Part shown: positions 1-11,188 of the stretch, one piece after another | Layout of the letters: each line of letters opens with the position of its first letter | Position numbering within the stretch: position 1 is the stretch's first letter | Origin: Haberlea rhodopensis | Lineage: Eukaryota > Streptophyta > Magnoliopsida > Lamiales > Gesneriaceae | Reading direction: 5' to 3' | DNA: 64,000 bases | Assembly: GCA_907163345.1 (NCBI GenBank) | Contig: CAJQUN010000405.1 | Coordinates: 310,001-374,000 of the forward strand | Translations under genes and position numbers: made by a program | The notes under the pieces: generated by a model | Databases searched by the model: none | The model's input: only the letters and a program-made list of their open reading frames with translations | What the model was told of the DNA's origin: nothing

Positions 1-1518
1 CACAACCCGAAGTAGTCCTCGGCAAGTGGGTCACAAAGTCCATAGATATGTGTTCCCACTTCCACTCCGGTATCTCCAAGCTCCTTAGTTTGCCACCGGG
101 TCTCTGCCTCTCTGCCTTAACCTGCTGACAGATCAAACATCTCTTGACAAAAGCGATCACAAATGCATGACGTCCTCAGCAGTACTCTTCACCTTCCAAC
201 TCAAGGCGTTTGCTGTCAAGTTTGCTTTCCCCGGATGGTACTCAATCTCACAGTCATAGTCTTTGAGTAGGTCCATCCATCTCCTCTGACGCATATGAAC
301 AAGAATTTGAGTCTCTTATGATCCGTATATATGGTAAAGGACGTACCATACAGATAATGCCTCCAAATCTTCAGGGCAAAGATAATAGCCGCCAACTCCA
401 AATCATGGACTGGGTATTTAGACTCATGCGGCTTCAACTGCCTCGATGCATAAGCTACCACCTGCTTATCTTGCATCAGTACACACCCGAAGCCCTGTAG
501 CGATGCGTCAGTGTAGAAAACAAACCTCTTGTTCTCCGTGGGAATCACAATTACCGGCGTCGTCGTCAATCGGTGCTTCAACTCTTGGAAGCTCTCCTCG
601 CAAGCCTCTGACCAAAAGAAGGGTACTCCCTTTTGGGTCAGCTGCGTCAGTGGCTTAGCAATCTTAGAAAACCCCTCGACGAAGCGTCGGTAATAACCAG
701 CCAAACCAAGAAAACTCCGTATCTCGGGCACAGAAGTGGGTGCAGCCCACTCCATCACAACCTCAATCTTCCTGGGGTCCACTGATATCCCACTGCTAGA
801 TATGACATGCCCCAGAAATACTACACTGCTCAACCAAAACTCACACTTGCCGAGCTTGGCATATAACTGGTGATCTCTGAGGATCTGGAGCACTGTCCTC
901 AAGTGTTTCACGTGCTCTTCCTCACTCCGGGAGTAGATGAGTATGTCGTCGATAAACACAATGACGAACTGATCCAGATAGGGCTGGAACACCCGGTTCA
1001 TCAAGCTCATAAAGACAGCCGGGGCGTTTGTCACACCGAACGGCATCACTAAAAACTCGTAGTGCCCATACCGAGTCCGAAATGCTGTCTTCTGCACATC
1101 CTCCTCCCTGACTCGTATCTGGTGGTACCCGGATCTCAAATCAATCCTGCTATACAGCTTCGTGCCTTGCAACTGATCAAATAAATCAGCAATCCTTGGG
1201 AGAGGATACTTGTTCTTTACCGTGGCCTTATTCAGTTGCCGATAGTCGATGCACAAACGCATCGAACCATCCTTCTTCTTCACAAAAAGAACCGGTGCGC
1301 CCCAAGGCGATACGCTAGAGCGTATATATCCTTTATCAAGGAGTTCCTGCAACTGCTCCTTCAGTTCTCTCAACTCTGCTGGTGCCATCCGGTAAGGGGC
1401 ACGAGAAATAGCGGATGTCCCCGGTAATAACTCAATCCCAAACTCGACTTCCCTTGCCGGTGGGAATCCGGGAATCTCATCCGGGAACACATCAGCAAAC
1501 TCCGCTACCACTGGTACA
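1..1518 (-). pseudogene. Gypsy (Tekay-like) pol fragment C': RT, RNase H, partial integrase
   Basis: Minus-strand pol remnant of a Ty3/gypsy chromovirus. Reading from 1518 downwards it carries the end of the PR-RT linker (VPVVAEF), the whole RT including the catalytic FIDDILIYS block near 950, and the RNase H start (FYTDAS, TDHK). From about 170 to 1 it carries an integrase-core piece (MDFVTHLPR). The RNase H C-terminus, linker and integrase zinc finger are missing. Compared with the second copy at 17253-19069, about 366 bp is deleted at about 172, and a smaller deletion near 290 shifts the frame after KFLF. It cannot encode a working polyprotein. The left edge is cut by the window. Upstream of RT it does not continue into protease but meets a plus-strand LTR end. 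Confidence 0.9.
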
Positions 1519-1654
1519 AAGGGAATAACATTCATTTGTTTAAGAATGTATTAATCCATTTGATAGTCCTTAACTTGGCATGTAATTCTTAAGACTCAAA
1601 GTCTCAACACGATTTATGCCTTTAATCCGTACTTAAGGAACTAGGGTCCTTACA
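1519..1654 (+). repeat. 3' end of a Tekay-family LTR, opposite in strand to the adjoining pol
   Basis: About 135 bp matching the terminal part of the family LTR in plus orientation: the ACATTCAT block, the CTTAAGGAACTAGGG block and the terminal TCCTTACA. The pol fragment to its left reads on the minus strand, so this is a rearranged joint and not a normal element end. A 39-bp piece present in the sister copy (19070-19238) is missing here. Confidence 0.75.
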
Positions 1655-3200
1655 AGTGAACTGGTGCAACTGATTCAAACCCTCCTTCCCAAATGCCATC
1701 AACGATCCTAACCAATTTTCTCCCCTTTTTTGTGATACTAAAAACAAAAAGGAAGATACTAAATGTTAAAAACAATAACATCCCCTAAAAAATTGAGTTA
1801 ATTCTCCTCATTTAGCTTTGAATGTATGCTTATGATAAAAAATAGAGTGATGACTAAATAATGAAAATAATTTTCATATATGCATTTATGAAACAAATTT
1901 TCATCCTTGTTTGATCGAACTTGATCAAGATATGTGTTTCTAGACAATAATGCCGAAAAAAATTACAAGAGAATGAAGATGACTTGCTAGGAAAGATAGT
2001 CAACACATCGATATATAAATTTGAGGTTTTAAACTTTATCAATACAATCCTACAAGCCAAACAACATAATATCATGATATATTTGACATCTCAAATATTC
2101 ATTAAATATTTAAGAGCGTCCCTTGCTAGTCACTAAAATGTAAGAGAATTGCTAAGCATGCTAGCAACATAGGTGATATAAACAAGCAATGCTAGCATAA
2201 TGTAGAATATCATATTGGCATCCAATTCAAGTACTTGCCAATCAATATAAAAGTTTTAGAACATGTACCTAGTTTTTCTTGATGATGTGTGACTCAAAGT
2301 TGACATATTTCATTTTCCTTGATGAGTGCAACATCCTTGAACCCCAACTTGGTGCATAGTCCTCTTTCCTTGTCACATCATTCATGGCTCGACTTTAAGG
2401 AAAAAACTACTTTTTCTCATGCAAGCTCAGGCCGTTTTATTCCTGTGTGATTCTCTATAATTTTAGTTTGCAATGTAAAACACGGTTCGCAATTTTGACA
2501 CTCGAGCGAGGAGTCATGCCATTATTCCGAAAATTGCGGCAAGCTGTCAAAATTTCTCAACTATACGAAAATATATTAGAGAAGATATCAAAATGCAATT
2601 TTAAACTTGAAACGAGAATTTTTAGTTGTTTGAGTAAAAAATTGTATATTTAAAAAGATTTTCATGCATTGATCTGATACCAATTGATATGATCAGTGGA
2701 GATAGTTGAGAATGGGGGTTGGATCAATTATCAACTACACTGGTTCACTTGTTATTTTCGAATTTGTTTTGGTTGTGTTAACAACTGTAAGCCGGTTCGT
2801 GAAATGTTCAAACTTTCTAAACTGAGTGGAAGGAACTCGAAATAATATGCTCTAATTTGATTAATTGTTTTGAGAATCATTTGAAGGTAAGCAAGTAATG
2901 CATGTAAATCAGTTTGGGTGCAGCATTTTATCAAGGGACAACTTCGATCCAGTACCATATGATGAAACATTTTTTGACTTATTCCGCTAAAAATCTTCAA
3001 ATCATTGAAGTCCATTTTTGGTTAAAATGACCAAACGAGACACATACAATCATCACCCATACAATCACTCACTCCAATTGTTCCTTCACGAAGTGAGATT
3101 CAAAATGGCAGAAGATGAGGGCAAGGAAGGCGACACTAGTCAACAAACAAATGAATGGACTCTAGATGTTTAAATCGATTGATCTCCGCAATCTTCTTCG
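1655..3200. repeat. Duplicated non-LTR segment, copy 1
   Basis: About 1.55 kb of AT-rich DNA, almost identical to 19239-20783 apart from scattered substitutions. I recognise no transposon protein domain. It holds a motif close to the complement of an initiator Met-tRNA primer site (2671-2682) and a short ORF (3105-3173). The identity to copy 2 stops sharply at 3200, where sequence jumps into the RT of element B. Its origin (host DNA or an unrecognised element) is open. Confidence 0.7.
3105..3173 (+). other. Short ORF, 22 codons, MAEDEGKEGDTSQQTNEW-type
   Basis: The ORF starts at an ATG and ends at TAA after 22 residues, starting MAEDEGKEGD. It is identical in copy 2 (20688-20756). An acidic N-terminus could be a first exon, but no donor site or homologous downstream exon is recognised. 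It could equally be chance. Function unknown. Confidence 0.2.
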
Positions 3201-3258
3201 GGAGTAGATGAGTATGTCGTGCTCTTCCTCACTCCGGGAGTAGATGAGTATGTCGTCG
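3201..3258. repeat. Direct repeat at the segmental-duplication joint
   Basis: The 20-bp string GGAGTAGATGAGTATGTCGT appears twice, separated by GCTCTTCCTCACTCCG, exactly where copy 1 of the duplicated segment meets element B. In the reading frame it duplicates part of the RT active-site region (DILIYS twice). It looks like template slippage or filler made during end joining. Confidence 0.7.
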
Positions 3259-4419
3259 ATAAACACATTGACGAACTGATCCAGATAGGGCTGGAACACC
3301 CGGTTCATCAAGCTCATAAAGACAGCCGGGGCGTTTGTCACACCGAACGGCATCACTAAGAACTCATAGTGCCCATACCGAGTCCGAAATGATGTCTTCT
3401 GCACATCCTCCTCCCTGACTCGTATCTGGTGGTACCAGGATCTCAAATCAATCTTGTTATACAGCTTCGTGCCTTGCAACTGATCAACTAAATCATCAAT
3501 CCTTGGGAGAGGATACTTGTTCTTTACCGTGGCCTTATTCAGTTGCCGATAGTCGATGCACAAACGCATCGAACCATCCTTCTTCTTCACAAAAAGAACC
3601 GGTGCGCCCCAAGGCGATACGCTAGGGCATATATATCCTTTATCAAGGAGTTCCTGCAACTGCTCCTTCAGTTCTCTCAACTCTGCTGGTGCCATCAGGT
3701 AAGGGGCACGAGAAATAGCGGATGTCCCCGGTAATAACTCAATCCCAAACTCGACTTCCCTTGCCGATGGGAATCCGGGAATCTCCTCCGGGAACACATC
3801 AACAAACTCCGCTACCACTGGTACATCCTCAACCCTCAACTCTTTACTCTTTCCCGACGTGTCCACGGCATAGATGAGGTAGCCCATGTGTCCACGTTCC
3901 AACAATTGGGACATTTTGACTGCCGAAATCAACTGAATCTTCGCACGAGACCCGTTGCCATAGAAAGTCCACTGAACTCCCAAATGAGATCTGAACCAAA
4001 CTGTCCTCTGCCGACAATCTACCACTGCCTGATATCTGTTCAGAATATCGATGCCCACAATGCAGTCGAAGTCTGACATACCCAGTACAATCAAATCTGC
4101 CTTTATCTCATTGCCCTCAAACTAAATGAGGCAGTCCATCAGAAACTGATCAGCAACAACTTTCTTTCCGGTGGGTGTCAAGACCAATAGAGACGTGGGT
4201 AACGGAGACGTGCACATATGATGTCTCGCCACAAAGTCCGCAGACACAAAGGAGTGCGAAGCACCTGTGTCTATCAAAATAAAGGCAGAATATGTAAATA
4301 GAAGACACGTACCGGCTATCACCTCCTCTGGAGCTGCATCGGCCTGCTCCCTGGTCAATGCATAGACCTGTCCCTGAGGTGGCCCCATCGCCTATCCTCC
4401 CATCTGTCGAGGCACCATC
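3201..4419 (-). pseudogene. Element B: protease and N-terminal RT (Tekay-like)
   Basis: Minus-strand continuation of the gag at 12955-13980, separated from it by the insertion of element A. Reading from 4419 downwards: the linker after the zinc knuckles, the aspartic protease with DTGASHSF near 4270, the PR-RT linker, and RT up to FIDDILIYS at about 3230, where the segment is cut off. Two stop codons are visible: one in the linker (about 4393) and one in the CLI-FEGNE stretch (about 4121). RT thumb, RNase H and integrase are missing because the duplication joint lies here. Confidence 0.88.
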
Positions 4420-4708
4420 GGTGGTGTGATATCTCCGAAATAATTAATTGCAATTTGGGCATTAATTGTGTTTATGTGATTTTATGGTGATAATTAACAT
4501 ATGTGTTGGAATTAATTATCATGGTGAAATGCTTAGTCACATGGTAGGCGTGACCCGGTGGTGCATTTCGGGGTGCATGTTATACATGTTGGGAATTGGG
4601 GTTATTATGGCTTGATTATGGCAATTGATAATTATTTTGGTAAAGCATGGTTTTAATTGGGATGTTTGATGCATTTGGTAAATGCTTTTAAAATATCATG
4701 TTGGGGTG

Positions 4709-4720
4709 TTTTATACACCA
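4709..4720 (+). promoter_or_regulatory. TATA-like element of the element A LTR promoter
   Basis: TTTATACACC lies about 285 bp into the LTR and precedes a C-rich leader. The same block appears in the D, W and B/C LTRs, and S2 has TATATATACACC at the matching place. Transcription start is inferred, not seen. Confidence 0.5.
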
Positions 4721-5164
4721 TGAAATTGTGGGAGTGCAATTTAATTAAAACAACCCACTTATACCCCAATCCCCACTACACCATCACTTTTCAACTTTTC
4801 CCAAATCAACCACCCAAACCCTCCTTCTCTCCCATTTTCGAGTTTGAGCAAAGGGGTGAAGAGAAATCCTTCCAAAAACTTGATTTGTGGGATTTGGTGT
4901 GAGATTTGGAGTCCCCTTAAGGTATGGATACCTCCATGTTATTTTTATTGTGTTTGGATTGAGTTTGTAATGGTTTTGAAGGGTTTTGAAATGGGTTATT
5001 TTGGGTTGGTATTATCTTGGTTGGATGTTGGATTTTTGGGATGTTTAAAGTGTATTTTGAAGGTTATTATGTGTTTGATGTTGTTGGTTTGGAGGTAGGA
5101 GAGTTGGTATGGATTGGAAAGGAGTTTTGGAGCAAACATGGCGATTTTTCGAAGTGCAGGACTC

Positions 5165-5331
5165 GACGATCGATCGCGAGCCGACAGTGCGCTCCAGAAG
5201 CTTTTGGCGATCGATCGCCACACTTGGGCGATCGATCGGCAAGGTTGGCGATCGATCGCCGAAGGAACAAAATTTGTGTATCGGGCAGTAGAATCTCGCG
5301 ATCGATCGCGCGTAACAGGCGATCGATCGCG
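5165..5331. repeat. CGATCGATCG palindrome array (A, 5' LTR)
   Basis: Six perfect CGATCGATCG cores at about 5167, 5208, 5229, 5249, 5299 and 5320. Most extend to 12-14 bp palindromes such as GGCGATCGATCGCC. The spacers differ from each other, so this is not a simple tandem repeat. The array has no stop codon in several frames and so gives false ORFs on both strands. Confidence 0.95.
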
Positions 5332-5659
5332 AAAGGCAAAATGTGGGATTTTTGGATATTTTTGTGGAATTTTTGATATTGAACTATTATTGGCTCCTAA
5401 TATTGATTCGTGTGAATGTGTAGAACCATCCCAGGTGGCCACACAGCTTAGGAGATAAAGTCCACGATATCTCCACTTTTGGAACTAAGGTACGTAGTGA
5501 GACATACGGGCATCGGACGGTAAAACGTATTTATTACGCTATGAATTGGTTATGCATTATGGTTGCATATGTGGTCTTATTTATGCATTATTGTTGCATA
5601 CATGATTGGAATATGCATTATGGTTGCATGTAATTGTGGGTCGAGATTATATTACAGTG

Positions 5660-5875
5660 ATGAGAATACTTACCGCCTTCATGTCGAAGCGATGATAGAA
5701 TACTTGCCGCTGTCATATTATAGCGATGAAGAATATTTGCCGCAAACATGTCGAAGCGAAGGATAATGCCGCTGTCATGTTGATGCGAGGGATATTATGC
5801 CGCTAATATGTCGAAGCGAGGGGTATTAATGCCGCTGTCATGCAACGCGAGGGGTATTATGCCACTGATATAATA
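5660..5875. repeat. Degenerate tandem array with GCCGCT...AAGCGA units
   Basis: About seven imperfect units of roughly 30 bp, each with GCCGCT, then a CATGT or similar core, then GCGA followed by a purine-rich GGGTATTAT spacer. The CGCT/AGCG borders can pair, so each unit could form a hairpin. The 3' LTR of the same element keeps only the first part of it. Confidence 0.75.
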
Positions 5876-6388
5876 AAACTTGGATTGACCATTGGTATAT
5901 ATGGAATGGATGCATGTCATGACATACATTATTAGTGTTATAATCCATTGATTATGATTATGGTACATGGACAACCAAGGGAGCTTTTAAATGTGTTAAA
6001 TACAGGAAGTGTATCGTATTTACGATTTATGCATTTGAATTGCTATCATATTATTGTGAATATGATTTATATACATGCTCATGGTATTGGGGTTGTTCCT
6101 GTAGGTACTTTTGGACGGACGGGCTAAGGCGAGTTGATGCGGTGAGCTAGTGAGGAGTGTTCTTGGTAGAAGGCACATTCTTTTGTATAGTTTCTACTCT
6201 AGGAGTAGTGTAAAGCTATAGGATTAACATTCATTGGATGGGAATGTAATTAATCCCTTTTGGAATTTTATTTTGGCACTGTAACCTAATAGCTCAAAGC
6301 ATCAACACAACTTTTATACTCCGTTTATGCATGAAAATTTTATTTACTCCTTTAATCCGCATTTAAGGAACTAGGGTCCTTACATTAG

Positions 6389-6400
6389 TGGTATCAGAGC
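6389..6400 (+). other. Primer binding site for initiator Met-tRNA (element A)
   Basis: TGGTATCAGAGC, four bases (TTAG) after the 5' LTR, is complementary to the 3' end of plant initiator Met-tRNA, the usual primer of plant chromoviruses and many copia elements. Confidence 0.93.
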
Positions 6401-6594
6401 CAGGTTAGATAATCCGGGAATGAGTGAAGGGTAGCCTTAGCATGGTTGGCTAGGTGTTTACATTTGAGCATGATTATGCATGTGGTGCATATTGGTGTAT
6501 AAATTGTTATACTAACATGCTTATTATCATTCATGTTATCGAACGGCATAACACATATATTGTTTGGAGTTGTTGTTAACCTTTGTATTACAGC

Positions 6595-9500
6595 ATGGCG
6601 GCTATGAATGCGGGGAACCTCAATGAAGAGGTGGGTGATATTGGGAGCGTGAATGCTAGCATTGGTCAGGCAAATCCTTTACCCCCACCTGCTGTGGGCA
6701 TGGAACCAGTTGCTCAGTTGCTACTACCAGGGGAGCTTAGTCTGACTCAGTTTCTGACCTTCCACCCGCCTATGTTTGAGGGAACAGAAACAGGGGAAGA
6801 GGCCGAAGAGTGGCTAGAGAGATTGGAACAAATATTTGTGTCTGCGCCGTGTGCTAGGACGGCTTGGTTAAGGCTGTCAGAATTCCAGCTGGCAAAGAAG
6901 TCTTCTATGTGGTGGAAGACGACTGTGATGGAGTTGAGGGCCCAAGTAATTGACTGGACCTTATTCAGAACCCGGTTTCTAAACCGGTACTTCTCTGCCA
7001 CGGCTAGGCAAACTAAGGAGGATGAATTTACGAATCTGAAGCAAGGGAGCCTGACAGTTTCGGACTATGTCATGCACTACTCATCCTTGTTGAGGTATGT
7101 TCCACACATTGCTACAAATGGACATACCAAGATGAGGCACTTTCTGAAGGGGCTGCGACCGGAATTATTTGATCGGGTCATTTCTAACAACCCGACATCT
7201 TTTGATGATGCACTGGTTAGAGCGGAGTTAGCAGAGATAGGGGTGAGTGCTTATCCTGAGGCTATACCCTCACCAGCTCCATCACAAAGATCTACTTATG
7301 AGAATCTGAGACCCCGAGGAGGATCTTTTAAGTCGCGAGGAACTTCTTCTTCTTCTCGGTTTAGCGGAAGGCGGCCGGATGGCCGGAAGCAAGGGGATCG
7401 GAGGAGTGGTACATCTACTTATGGGGGACCGACTCAAGCTAGTAGAGTTGGAGATGTCAAGTGCCACTTTTGCGGAGGGCCGCATTTGATGCGAGATTGT
7501 TCTGCGTGCTACATTTGTGGCAGGTCGGGCCACATTGCTCGGCGTTGCCCCAACCGGGAAGGACAGACGGATCTCAGGGAAGGCCGAGGGAGGTTTTCTA
7601 GTGGTACAGTACAACAGAGGCAGCCGATGGTGCCTCGACAGATGGGAGGACAGGCGATGGGGCCACCTCAGGGACAGGTCTATGCATTGACCAGGGAGCA
7701 GGCCGATGCAGCTCCAGAGGAGGTTATAGCTGGTACGTGCCTACTATTTACATATTCCGCCTTTATTTTGATAGACACAGGTGCTTCGCACTCCTTTGTG
7801 TCTGCGGACTTTGTGGCGAGACATCGTATGTGCACGTCTCCGTTACCCACGTCTCTATTGGTCTCGACACCCACCGGAAAGAAAGTTGTTGCTGATCAGT
7901 TTCTGATGGACTGCCTCATTTATTTCGAGGGCAATGAGATAAGGGCAGACTTGATTGTTTTGAGTATGTCAGATTTCTACTGCATTGTGGGCATCGACAT
8001 TCTGAACAGATATCAGGCAGTGGTAGATTGTCGGCAGAGGACAGTTCAGTTCAGATCTGGTTTGGGAATTCAGTGGACTTTTTTTGGCAACGGGTCTTGT
8101 GCGAAGATTCCGTTGATTTCGACAATCAAAATGTCTCAGTTGTTGGAACGTGGACACACGGGCTACCACATCTATGCCGTGGACACGTCGGGAAAGGGTA
8201 AAGAGTTAAAGGTTGAGGATGTGCCAGTGGTAGCCGAATTTGCTGATGTGTTCCCGGAGGAGATTCCCGGATTCCCACCGGCTAGGGAAGTCGAGTTTGG
8301 GATTGAGTTATTGCCGGGAACATCCGCTATTTCTCGTGCCCCTTACCGGATGGCACCGGCAGAGTTAAGAGAGCTGAAGGAGCAATTGCAGGAGCTCCTT
8401 GATAAAGGATATATACGCCCTAGCGTATCGCCTTGGGGCGCACCGGTTCTTTTTGTGAAAAAGAAAGATGGCTCGATGCGTTTGTGCATCGATTACCGGC
8501 AACTGAATAAGGCCACGGTGAAGAACAAGTATACTCTCCCAAGGATTGACGACTTGTTTGATCAGTTGCAAGGCACAAAGTTGTATAGCAAAATTGATTT
8601 GAGATCCGGGTACCACCAGATACGGGTCAGGGAGGAGGATGTGCAGAAGACAACATTTCAGACTCGGTACGGGCACTACGAGTTCTTAGTGATGCCGTTC
8701 GGTGTGACGAACGCCCCGGCTGTCTTTATGAGCTTGATGAACCGGGTATTCCAACCATATCTGTATCAGTTCGTCATTGTGTTTATTGACGATATACTCA
8801 TCTACTCCTGGAGCGAGGAAGAGCATGTGAGACACTTGAGGACAGTGCTCCAGATCCTTAGAGATCACCAGTTATATGCCAAGCTCAGTAGGTGTAAGTT
8901 TTGGTTGAGAAGTGTTGTATTTCTGGGGCATGTCATATCTAGCAGTGGATTTCAGTGGACCCCAGGAAGGTTGAGGTTGTGATGGAGTGGGCTGCACCCA
9001 CTTCTGTACCCGAGATACAGAGTTTTCTTGGCTTGGCTGGTTATTACCGACGCTTCGTCGAGGGATTTTCTAAGATTGCTAAGCCACTGACGCAGTTGAC
9101 CCAAAAGGGAGTACCCTTCTTTTGGTCAGAGGCTTGCGAGGAGAGCTTTCAAGAGTTAAAGCATCGATTGATGACGGCACCGGTATTGGTGATTCCTTCA
9201 GAAAACAAGAGGTTTGTCCTTTATACTGATGCAACACTGCAGGGCTTGGGTTGTGTTCTGATGCAAGATAAGCATGTGGTAGCTTATGCATCGAGACAGT
9301 TGAAACCGCATGAGACTAGATACCCAGTCCATGATTGGAGTTGGCAGCTATTATCTTTGCCCTAAAGATTTGGAGGCATTATCTGTATGGTACATCTTTT
9401 ACCATATATACGGATCATAAGAGCCTGAAATTCTTATTCACTCAGGCGGAGTTGAACATGCGTCAGAGGAGGTGGATGGATCTACTCAAAGACTATGACT

Positions 9501-11118
9501 GTGAGATAGAGTACCATCCGGGGAAATCCAATTTGACAGCAGACGCCTTGAGTCAGAAGGTGAAGAATACTGCTGAGGATGTCATGCATTTGTCGGCTTT
9601 GATGACTTCTTGTTGCCGTCTGGGCTATGACTTCGATGTGGACGCATCGCCGGTTTCGGTATCAACCTTATTGGCTGAGCCAGATATCTATGAGAATATC
9701 AGGAGAGCTCAGAGGACAGATGATGAGGTTCAGAGATGGTCATCATTGGCACATCAGGGACAGCCATCATAGTTCAGAGTGGCCGAGGATGGTTACTTGA
9801 GACTTGGTAACCGATGGGTAGTTCCATGTACGCTGGAGTTGCGTAGAGGGATCTTGGAGCGAGCCCATTGTAGCCGATTCAGTATCCACCCAGGAGGGAG
9901 GAAAATGTATAAAGACTTATGTGACCAGTTCTGGTGGAAGCGGATGAAGCGTGATGTGATCGCTTTTGTCAAGAGGTGTTTGATCTGTCAGCAAGTTAAG
10001 GCAGAAAGACAGAGACCTGGTGGCGAAATGATGAGCTTAGAGATACAAGAGTGGAAGTGGGAACACATATCTATGGACTTTGTGACCCACTTGCCGAGGA
10101 CCACTTCGGGTTGTGATGCCATTTGGGTGATCATTGATAGGCTGACAAAGGTGGCTCACTTCATTCCCTACAGTATGACGTACACATACTTGAGGATGGC
10201 TCAGTAGTATGTCCGGGACATAGTGAGACTACATGGGATTCCAGTATCTATTGTGTCGGACAGAGACCTGCGGTTCATATCTCATTTCTGGGGAGGTCTT
10301 CAGTCAGCATTGGTACTGAGGTGAGATTGAGTACGACATATCATCCCCAGACGGATGGGCAGACAGAGCGTACTATACAGACGCTCGAGGACATGCTACG
10401 AGCTTGTGTGTTGGAGTTTGATGCCTCATGGCAAGATTCTTTGGCCTTGGTAGAATTCTCATACAACAACAGCTATCAGGCGAGTATTCACATGGCAACG
10501 TTTGAGGCTTTGTATGGTAGGCGTTGTAGGTTGCCATTATACTGGGACGACTTGACCAGTAAAGCAGTGGGAGGACCCGAACTGATTCGGGAGATGGAGG
10601 ATAAGGTAAAGGTTATCCGTCAGAAAATGAAGGCAGTCCAGGACAGGCAGGCAGCCTATGCGAATAAACGACGGAGACCGTTGGAGTTTCAGTTGGGAGA
10701 CAGAGTCTTTTTGAAGATCTCACCTTTCATGGGTGTGGTTCGGTTTGGTATGCGTGGTAAATTGTCTCCGAGGTATGTGGGACCGTATGAGCTTTTACAG
10801 CGCATCGGTACCTTGGCTTACCGTTTGGCACTGCCACCGTCGTTGTCTGGTATTCACGACGTATTCCATGTATCTATGCTGCGGAAATATGAGCCGGATC
10901 CGTCGCATGTATTGCAGCCTTCTGAGGTTCAATTGGATTCTGATGTATCTTATGAGGAACGACCAGTCAGGATTTTGGATAGGGCTGATCGCAATCTTCG
11001 GAATAAAGTGATACCGATGGTCAAGGTTCAGTGGGATCGAAGGGGTGTTGAGGAGGCCACGTGGGAGACGGAGCGGCATATGATGCAGCAGTACCCGGAG
11101 TTATTTTCTGGTATGTAG
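6595..11118 (+). pseudogene. gag-pol of element A (chromovirus, Tekay-like)
   Basis: I take the ATG at 6595 (MAAMNAGN) as start; the in-frame codons before it have no ATG. Domains in order: retrotransposon gag, two zinc knuckles near 7465-7550 (CHFCGGPHLMRDC, CYICGRSGHIARRC), aspartic protease DTGASHSF (about 7775), RT with FIDDILIYS (about 8780), RNase H (YTDATLQG about 9220, TDHKS), integrase with HHCC finger (about 9870-9990) and D-D-E core, then a chromodomain-like tail (VQWDRRGVEEATWE) ending YPELFSGM. Breaks: one-base deletions near 8950, 9333 and 10312, and stop codons at about 9770 (in the linker before integrase) and 10206. The family pattern supports Tekay/Del; the polyprotein is dead in this copy. 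Confidence 0.93.
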
Positions 11119-11174
11119 TTTATGTTTGGTTTCGATTTGGGTAAGTGCATGCGATTTCGAGGTCGAAATCTTAT

Positions 11175-11188
11175 AAGTAGGGGAGTAT
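11175..11188 (+). other. Polypurine tract of element A
   Basis: AAGTAGGGGAGTAT directly before the 3' LTR. It is the expected priming site for plus-strand DNA synthesis, and the same string precedes the 3' LTRs of C and D. Confidence 0.8.

Larger units (their letters stand above)
4425..6384 (+). repeat. 5' LTR of element A
   Basis: A 1960-bp LTR starting TGTGATATC and ending TCCTTACA. In order: AT-rich U3, a TATA-like TTTATACACC near 4710, a C-rich leader, a splice-donor-like AAG/GTATGG at 4922, the CGATCGATCG array (5165-5331), a tandem array with CGCT/AGCG borders (about 5660-5875), and an acceptor-like TTGTTCCTGTAG/G at 6104. It is 194 bp longer than the 3' LTR, mainly because the second array is intact here. 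Confidence 0.93.

Noticed and set aside
5165..5331. Cyanobacterial HIP1-like GCGATCGC signal, hence bacterial DNA
   Set aside because: The core here is CGATCGATCG, it is confined to plant LTRs, and all coding content is plant retrotransposon.
5017..5458. Overlapping ORFs on both strands with DRS, RSIA and AIDR repeats (also at 11780-12219, 15138-15651, 23934-24305, 30780-31151, 50993-51253)
   Set aside because: They are products of the CGATCGATC arrays, which contain no stop codon in several frames. Spacer residues are not conserved between LTR copies, and frames start and end at random points in the LTR.
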